From Rhodococcus erythropolis NBRC 15567 (GTDB lineage: Bacteria > Actinomycetota > Actinomycetes > Mycobacteriales > Mycobacteriaceae): DNA of 64,000 bases. Positions within the stretch are counted from its first letter, which is position 1; each line of letters starts with the position of its first letter. The DNA lies in NCBI RefSeq assembly GCF_001552595.1, contig NZ_BCRM01000008.1, positions 1-64,000 on the forward strand, in the 5' to 3' direction. Shown one piece after another: positions 58,820-64,000 of the stretch. The notes beneath the pieces were generated by a model. It made no database searches and had not been told where the DNA came from. It saw only the letters and a list, made by a program, of their open reading frames with translations. Both the position numbers and the translations under genes were made by a program.

Positions 58820-59402
58820 GGTCGAGCGACCTTTCCAGTACATATTTGGCGAACCCGGAGTTGTGATATTGCCGAAATGGGCCCTTGCCCTTGGCAACAA
58901 GATGCTCCGCGAGTGGACGTACCGTCGTCACGTCGACAGGCAGTAGGGCGAACTGTTCCAACGCATCCGAGTCCTCGAGACTGCAGTCGATCACGGTCCC
59001 GTCGCCGTCGGCGGACGCCAACTCGGTGCGTCTGATGGCGACCAGATCGTGCTTGGCATCGAGTTCTTCGATGCTGCAGCCGGTTCGCGATTCCAGTGCC
59101 GAACTGGATACGTACACGGACATGACGTGCTCGATCGGCTTACCGCCGACCAGATGGCACTCGACGCTCAGAATCTCCATCGGACCGATGTTGAGTGTGA
59201 ACAAGCGATGGCGCTCCGCCGATCGATTTGTCGACGGCAGGCAACTGATCGTCCACTGTTCGATCTCGACGGCGGCCGGCGCATCGAACGCGTAGGAGAG
59301 AACCTCGGCAATCAGCTCGGCAAGATCTTCGAAGAGCGGGTCGCGCTGCAACCGCTCGAAATTCTCGACAGAAGCGGCGGGACGCACAGGCGCCTTGCTC
59401 AC
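58812..59402 (-). CDS. Hypothetical protein upstream of the HhH gene
   Basis: A 196-residue acidic soluble protein, not recognised. Features are an alpha/beta core with EIEQWTISCLPSTNRS, HRLFTLNIGPMEILSVECHLVGGK (~65-90), and a C-terminal FRQYHNSGFAKYVLER. Codon use is normal for the window. It is translationally coupled to the helix-hairpin-helix gene (8-nt overlap), so the two proteins probably act together, perhaps on DNA. Confidence 0.65.
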   Translation of the reverse strand: MSKAPVRPAASVENFERLQRDPLFEDLAELIAEVLSYAFDAPAAVEIEQWTISCLPSTNRSAERHRLFTLNIGPMEILSVECHLVGGKPIEHVMSVYVSSSALESRTGCSIEELDAKHDLVAIRRTELASADGDGTVIDCSLEDSDALEQFALLPVDVTTVRPLAEHLVAKGKGPFRQYHNSGFAKYVLERSLDHG

Positions 59403-59560
59403 GCAGGTCCCCTCTCGTCCGGTGCTTTGCTCTCAGACCTCGCGTCCAAGGTACCCAGCCCTACGCGGGTCTCGCGCGTTCGCCCTCACATACACCCTCG
59501 CGTTATGGTTCTCGACACGCACCACCGCCTTACCGATCGCTAACTCGAGGAGCACACGAA

Positions 59561-60328
59561 GTGGAAATCAAGGGAACCGCAGCACTGGTCACCGGAGCGG
59601 CATCAGGCCTCGGCGCCGCAACAGCCAAGCGCCTCGCCGACGCCGGCGCTACCGTCTTCGGCCTGGATCTGCCCACGTCGATCGAGCGCGCAGGCGACAA
59701 CGTCCCCGCCGGCGTCACCCTCATCCCCACCGACGTGACCAGCGGCGAAGACGTCGAAGCAGCGATCAACCAGATCGTCGAGTCGGGCTCGCCGCTGCGT
59801 ATCGTCGTCAACTGTGCCGGTGTCGGCTGGGCCGGACGCATCCTGTCCAAGAAGGGTCCGCACGACCTCGAGCTGTTCCGCACGGTCATCACCGTCAACC
59901 TGCTCGGCACCTTCAACGTCATGCGCCTCGCGGCCGACGCCATCTCCAAGACCGAGGCCGTCGACGAGTCCGGCCAGCGTGGCGTCGTCATCAACACCGC
60001 TTCCGTTGCTGCCTTCGAAGGACAGATCGGCCAGATCGCGTACTCCGCTTCCAAGGGCGGCGTGCACGGCATGACTGTTCCGGCTGCCCGTGACCTCGCG
60101 CAGTTCGGCATCCGCGTCAACACCATCGCCCCCGGCATCATCGACACCCCGATGCTCGCAGGCGTCACCGACGAGTACCGCAAGGGCCTCGAGGCCGGCG
60201 TTCCGTTCCCGTCCCGCCTGGGCCAGCCGTCCGAGTACGCGCAGCTCGCGCAGATGATCGTCGAGCACGACTACCTCAACGGCGAGACCATCCGCATGGA
60301 CGGCGCTCTCCGCATGGCGCCGCGCTAA
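59561..60328 (+). CDS. Short-chain 3-hydroxyacyl-CoA dehydrogenase (HSD17B10-type)
   Basis: A 255-residue SDR. TGAASGLGAATAKRL (~10-25) binds NAD, NCAGVGWAG (~84), catalytic Ser and Tyr/Lys in INTASVAAFEGQIGQIAYSASKGG (~145-165), and APGIIDTPMLAG. The length and sequence match type II 3-hydroxyacyl-CoA dehydrogenases, which act on short or branched (3S)-hydroxyacyl-CoA such as 2-methyl-3-hydroxybutyryl-CoA. GTG start with GAGGAG upstream. Not part of the 49706-55364 operon. Confidence 0.92.
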   Translation: MEIKGTAALVTGAASGLGAATAKRLADAGATVFGLDLPTSIERAGDNVPAGVTLIPTDVTSGEDVEAAINQIVESGSPLRIVVNCAGVGWAGRILSKKGPHDLELFRTVITVNLLGTFNVMRLAADAISKTEAVDESGQRGVVINTASVAAFEGQIGQIAYSASKGGVHGMTVPAARDLAQFGIRVNTIAPGIIDTPMLAGVTDEYRKGLEAGVPFPSRLGQPSEYAQLAQMIVEHDYLNGETIRMDGALRMAPR

Positions 60329-60338
60329 CTTCCCTGCT

Positions 60339-60377
60339 GTGCGCCTTTATTAACCGCCCGCGGTTAATAAAGGCGCA
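60339..60377. terminator. Bidirectional terminator hairpin
   Basis: A perfect 19-bp inverted repeat with a 2-nt centre (GTGCGCCTTTATTAACCGC and complement). It separates the SDR gene from the convergent GGDEF-EAL gene and its AT-rich arm gives a T-rich strand on each side. Confidence 0.88.
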
Positions 60378-60383
60378 CGGTTG

Positions 60384-62711
60384 TCAGAACGAATGAAAAT
60401 ACCCACCACTGGATTGGGCAGTTGCGCTGAGGTACTCGGCCACTTCCGTCGCCGGCATCGGTCGGCTGACGTAGTAACCCTGAACCAATTCGCAACCCGC
60501 GGTGAGCAAGAGCCTCAGCTGGTCGGCCGTCTCCACGCCTTCCGCCAATGACTGCATACCGAGCGCCTTCGCCACCTCGACCACCGAAGTGACAACTGCC
60601 GAATCACCCTCGCTCAGTTCGGTGATGAACGACCGGTCGATCTTGAGAATGTCCAACGGCAGTTTCTTCAAACTCTCGAAAGACGAATAGCCAGTTCCGA
60701 AGTCGTCCAGGGCAATCGCAATTCCGGTGGCACGCAGGCGATCCAGCTCGGCGACGGCAAGCTCCTCTACCGCTCCCGTCTCTGTGATTTCCAGCTGAAG
60801 CCGTTTGCTGGACAGACCGGATGCCTCCAGCGCATCGTTGACTGCTGATCCGAAGCCGGACGACATCAGTTGCACCGGAGAGACGTTCACCGTCACGTAG
60901 GTGTCATCGGGCCAGGTCGTCGCTTCGGCGCAGGCCATGTGTAAAACCTGAAGCCCCAGCGGGACAATCAAACCCGTCTCTTCCGCGACATCGATGAAGA
61001 TGCGCGGCGCAAGCACTCCCCGCACCGGATGGTTCCAGCGAAGCAGTGCCTCGAAACCCTCGACGCGGCCGGTGTCCGCACGAACCTGCGGTTGGTAGTA
61101 CAGCTCGAACTGCCGAGACTCGATCGCGAGCCCAAGCTCTTGCAGGGCCGATGCTCGTTCCCTGGCCCGCGCCCGCAGCGCCGGTGAGTATTTTCCGACC
61201 CGGTTCTTGCCGGCAGATTTTGCCGCATACAGCGCCAGGTCGGCGGACATGACAAGCGTGTCCGCGTCTTCGGAATCTGCCGGTGAGCTGGCATAACCGA
61301 TCGATGCACGAACCTCGATGCGATTCCCCCGCACGAAAAACGGCTCACGCAATGCACCCAGATAGCGAGCAAACACCTCGCCGCCGCCCCCTGTTCCCCG
61401 CAGGACGACGCCGAATTCGTCGCCACCGATTCGGGCACACATGGCACCGTCGACCACCCGATTGAGCCGTGCAGCAACGGAAATCAGCAATTTGTCGCCG
61501 ACGGGGTGTCCTAACGTGTCGTTCACCGACTTGAAATTGTCCAGGTCGAGGATGCCGACAAGAACCTGCTCGCCGGTCCGGACAGCGCCGAGCGCGTCGG
61601 ACAGCTCCGTGCCGAACGTCCGGCGATTCGGGAGCCCGGTCAGTCCGTCGGTTGCAGCGAGCCACAGAATTCGCCGCTCGTAGTTGTACTTCTCGGTGAT
61701 GTCCGAGCCCACGCCTCGCCAACCCACGAACTCCATGGCCTCGGAAAGCCTGGGATGACCCGACAGAGACCACCATCGGTCGACGCCGCCGACACGAACG
61801 GGAATGACGACCTCTCGAAACGGCATGAGGCGGTCGAGGTGATCTCCGATGACGTGGACCGCGGCTCGACCACTCTTCGTCGAACCGACGTCGAGCCGAT
61901 CCAACAATCCGCGCAGCGACAGGGTTCGCAGGTCGGAGACGGAGACTCCCGAGATCTGCGACAGCCGAGCGGAGGTGTGCGACAACGTCCCGGTGGTGTC
62001 GACTTCCCACAGCCAGTCACGAGACCCGCCCTCGAAATCGTCGAGAAGCAAACTGACCGTCTGGCGCTCGGCAGCAGCCTCGAACTCGGCAAGACAACGA
62101 CTTCGGAACGACGCCCACAGATAGACAACGCCGACGCACAGAATACTGATGTAGACAACGAGTTGAAACGAAAGGACGAAGTACTCGGCCGTCGCCCCGG
62201 CAAGCATGACGAATAACAATCCCAGGCCGTGCACCAGAATCCAGGCCAAACCCAGCGACCGAACAGTCGACAGCGCAACTGCACCGGCACCCACCACACC
62301 GGCGATGGTCGCGATCAGAACCAGCTTTCGTGAACCGTCTATCACCGGAAGCATCTCGGCCGCGAGGATCGTGTACAAAACACCCAGCAGTACCACTTCG
62401 AGCATGAGTGCCCAGTAGTCGCACCGGGTCGTGTGCTTGGGCGAATACCTCTCTCCCTGAATGGCCCTCGGCAGCCACACACGCACCGAATTGAGGATGA
62501 CTGCGAGCGCTGCCACTCCCCAGATCAGGCGGAACTCTTCGTGTTCCGGCGGCACGACATAGGCCAACAAAGCGCACGCACTGAAGAAATTCGCGACGTT
62601 GGCCAGCGGAGCTACCGTTGTCACTTGACGGACCTGGCGAGAGAAGAGGTCGCGCCGCTCGACGTCAGACAGTTCGGCGTCGCTCGCACTCGAAGTCAGC
62701 CTGCTCAGCAT
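60384..62711 (-). CDS. Membrane GGDEF-EAL cyclic-di-GMP protein with PAS domain
   Basis: A 775-residue protein. The N-terminal membrane region (~30-200) has about six helices. A PAS-like domain follows (~215-330, WLWEVDTTGTLSHTS). The GGDEF domain (~345-500) has intact RIGGDEFGVV. The EAL domain (~515-765) has EGFEALLRW, DDFGTGYSS and KIDRSF, so both synthesis and breakdown of c-di-GMP look possible. The inhibitory RxxD site is not at standard spacing (RVVD is seven residues before GGDEF). ATG with GGAGGG ribosome site fixes the start. Confidence 0.93.
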   Translation of the reverse strand: MLSRLTSSASDAELSDVERRDLFSRQVRQVTTVAPLANVANFFSACALLAYVVPPEHEEFRLIWGVAALAVILNSVRVWLPRAIQGERYSPKHTTRCDYWALMLEVVLLGVLYTILAAEMLPVIDGSRKLVLIATIAGVVGAGAVALSTVRSLGLAWILVHGLGLLFVMLAGATAEYFVLSFQLVVYISILCVGVVYLWASFRSRCLAEFEAAAERQTVSLLLDDFEGGSRDWLWEVDTTGTLSHTSARLSQISGVSVSDLRTLSLRGLLDRLDVGSTKSGRAAVHVIGDHLDRLMPFREVVIPVRVGGVDRWWSLSGHPRLSEAMEFVGWRGVGSDITEKYNYERRILWLAATDGLTGLPNRRTFGTELSDALGAVRTGEQVLVGILDLDNFKSVNDTLGHPVGDKLLISVAARLNRVVDGAMCARIGGDEFGVVLRGTGGGGEVFARYLGALREPFFVRGNRIEVRASIGYASSPADSEDADTLVMSADLALYAAKSAGKNRVGKYSPALRARARERASALQELGLAIESRQFELYYQPQVRADTGRVEGFEALLRWNHPVRGVLAPRIFIDVAEETGLIVPLGLQVLHMACAEATTWPDDTYVTVNVSPVQLMSSGFGSAVNDALEASGLSSKRLQLEITETGAVEELAVAELDRLRATGIAIALDDFGTGYSSFESLKKLPLDILKIDRSFITELSEGDSAVVTSVVEVAKALGMQSLAEGVETADQLRLLLTAGCELVQGYYVSRPMPATEVAEYLSATAQSSGGYFHSF

Positions 62712-62793
62712 GCAACACCCTCCATCGTGGAGCCGACCAGATGAAGGTAGCGCGGATGCGGGCTCGGGGCACACGATGACGAGAAACTACGAA

Positions 62794-62822
62794 TTGAAAC
62801 ACACTGTTAAATAGGATGTTTC
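62794..62822. promoter_or_regulatory. Inverted repeat upstream of GGDEF-EAL gene
   Basis: TGAAACA (62794-62800) and TGTTTCA (62816-62822) are perfect 7-bp arms with a 15-bp AT-rich spacer. They lie 83 bp before the gene start in a promoter position. The binding protein is unknown. Confidence 0.35.
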
Positions 62823-62849
62823 AGACAATAGCGACAGAACGGATCAGCG

Positions 62850-64000
62850 CTACAACTCGGAAGCCAGCGGAATTTCCTTCTCCGCACGGTCCGTCATCCA
62901 CTCACGTAGGACCTTGGTAGCAATGACGTCGTCCTCGTTGTATTGCAGGATGCGTGTCCGCTGCGTCTCGTCCGGCTCACCGTCGTAGCCGACCGCCTCG
63001 CGGTACCACGCCATCGACGCTTCACCACCGGCTTCGGCGTCACGCCAGTTGAACCCGGCGACGGGGGCAATCTTCTTGAGCCCCTTGCCGTTCGGGCAGA
63101 TGAACTGATCGCTCACCGCTTGATAGATGTCGACCCACTGCGGACTGTCGATGAACTCGCGGATCTCGTCCTTGCTCGGAATCCCGGGCTCACCGGCAAA
63201 CCTGCGCGCCGAGTCCAACAACCACTTGTCCTCGGCCGAACGCGAATAGCAGTACGCGGCAAAGGTTTTACCCGAAGCAGCGGCTGCGGCACGCTCCGCC
63301 ATCAGCCAGCCCCAGAACTCCGCGAACGACCGCGCCTCGTCACGCGTCGGCAGCGGATCCCACGTCGCAAATCCTCGATACATCGAGAAGCCACCGACAT
63401 TGAGCAGCGTTCCCCACAGGTAGGCGCCGTGCTCCTGATAGCTCTCCATGTCGACGTCGATCTCGATGTCCGCCCGAGTCACCGAGATCTTCTCGAACCG
63501 CCGCACCAACGGAGCATCTGCCAACCACGCCTTGGCGATCACGACTGCGTCGTCGAAATTTCCGTGCGGCCAATCCTCGAGCGGCTCACCGTCCCAGGCG
63601 GCCAGCTGATCGATCGTGTTACAGCCGACGTCGCGCAGAAGCTCCGCTCGCGATCCGACAGCCACCAGGCTGACATCGCGGTTGCGAACCAACTCCTGCT
63701 TGCATTCGGTCCACCACGGGCACGACTTGCACTCGCTCACCTGTGACGGAGACGTCAGCACCTCACCGCGGGCAACAGCGATACGGTCGGCGAAACGCTC
63801 GTCGTAGTCGTCGAGAATCGCACTGAGGTCGTGGACGAGGACGCAGTCTCCGTTGTATCCGATCGCGCCTGCCGTGAGCGACGGGCTCGCCAGCCCACGA
63901 CGCGCGAGCATCCGGTAGACCTGCGCGACGCGCATCTGATCGCGGACCTGACTGCGGACCTTGCGTTTGGGATCGACCGCGGGCTCCCATTCGAAGAGCC
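62850..64000 (-). CDS. TM0106-family RecB-like nuclease (partial, N-terminus beyond window)
   Basis: At least 383 residues; the frame stays open to the window edge, upstream of an internal ATG at 63935 (EWEPAVDPKRKVRSQVRDQM continues to the edge). The Cys cluster CKSCPWWTEC is like RecB/Cas4-type iron-sulfur or zinc sites. Later segments DVDMESYQEHGAYLWG (acidic DEDD-type exonuclease start) and the closing EDDVIATKVLREW fit the TM0106 RecB-like plus ribonuclease-H-fold family. Role in DNA processing is inferred. No CRISPR array is present. Confidence 0.8.
   Translation of the reverse strand, partial: LFEWEPAVDPKRKVRSQVRDQMRVAQVYRMLARRGLASPSLTAGAIGYNGDCVLVHDLSAILDDYDERFADRIAVARGEVLTSPSQVSECKSCPWWTECKQELVRNRDVSLVAVGSRAELLRDVGCNTIDQLAAWDGEPLEDWPHGNFDDAVVIAKAWLADAPLVRRFEKISVTRADIEIDVDMESYQEHGAYLWGTLLNVGGFSMYRGFATWDPLPTRDEARSFAEFWGWLMAERAAAAASGKTFAAYCYSRSAEDKWLLDSARRFAGEPGIPSKDEIREFIDSPQWVDIYQAVSDQFICPNGKGLKKIAPVAGFNWRDAEAGGEASMAWYREAVGYDGEPDETQRTRILQYNEDDVIATKVLREWMTDRAEKEIPLASEL

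Noticed and set aside
62850-64000. CRISPR-associated Cas4 nuclease
   Set aside because: The Cys cluster is similar, but length and remaining motifs fit the TM0106 RecB-like family and there is no CRISPR array or other cas gene.

Overview
The window looks like a chromosomal segment of a Rhodococcus, probably of the erythropolis/qingshengii group. The reasons are high GC, dense genes with many GTG/TTG starts and 4-nt stop/start overlaps, mycobacterial-type gene families (PE/PPE/EspG, septum-formation protein, LCP protein, Rv1733c-type protein, DUF222-HNH), and gene order. A backbone with the order serS, Rv3835-like, Rv3836-like, phosphoglycerate-mutase-like Rv3837c, pheA, Rv3839-like, LCP (Rv3840-like), bfrB, glpQ1, Rv3843c-like, sodA matches the same stretch of the Mycobacterium tuberculosis chromosome, with lineage-specific blocks inserted. 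The species is inferred from the sequence alone. No rRNA, tRNA, insertion sequence, prophage or CRISPR array was seen.

Layout. 1-1683: the start of a secreted protein with tandem Ig-like repeats. 2048-5293: serS, a small ankyrin protein, a septum-formation membrane protein and a small metallopeptidase. 5427-10023: an inserted PE-PPE-EspG cassette (type VII secretion substrates and their chaperone) and an O-acyltransferase. 10033-17421: pheA backbone, an iron-boxed DUF2470 gene, CPBP protease, LCP protein, lipoprotein, ferritin and CtaG. 17480-20160: a BlaI/M56 signalling locus with two matching operators, a DsbA-like protein and a broken M23 peptidase gene. 20227-25368: CDF metal exporter, second ferritin, hydrolase, DUF5926, glpQ1, zinc-ribbon membrane protein. 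25497-25558: a tight cluster of DnaA boxes with no replication genes. 25784-35051: GT-C-like membrane protein, F420 oxidoreductase, msrA, acyltransferase, sodA and membrane proteins.

35208-47880: DUF1254 protein, a manganese (yybP-ykoY) riboswitch controlling a GDT1-type transporter, a double Lrp regulator beside a transporter/M20/amidase operon, two siderophore-binding lipoproteins flanking an AraC regulator with iron-box-like sites, and a GntR-hydroxylase pair. 48025-49686: a 52-residue glutamine-rich small protein and a second amidase. 49706-55364: a five-gene operon carrying all four steps of one beta-oxidation cycle, next to a TetR gene with an operator-like dyad. 56147-64000: GNAT, DUF222-HNH protein, a helix-hairpin-helix protein with an unknown partner, an SDR, a GGDEF-EAL protein and a RecB-like nuclease cut by the window edge.

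Shared themes are iron and redox (two ferritins, SodA, MsrA, siderophore binding, iron boxes), metal efflux (CDF, GDT1), envelope maintenance (BlaI/M56, LCP, M23, CtaG) and lipid/amide catabolism. The most interesting items are the two-operator BlaI locus with its frameshifted M23 gene, the PE-PPE-EspG insertion, the orphan DnaA-box cluster, and the riboswitch whose anti-Shine-Dalgarno segment can pair with two alternative partners.
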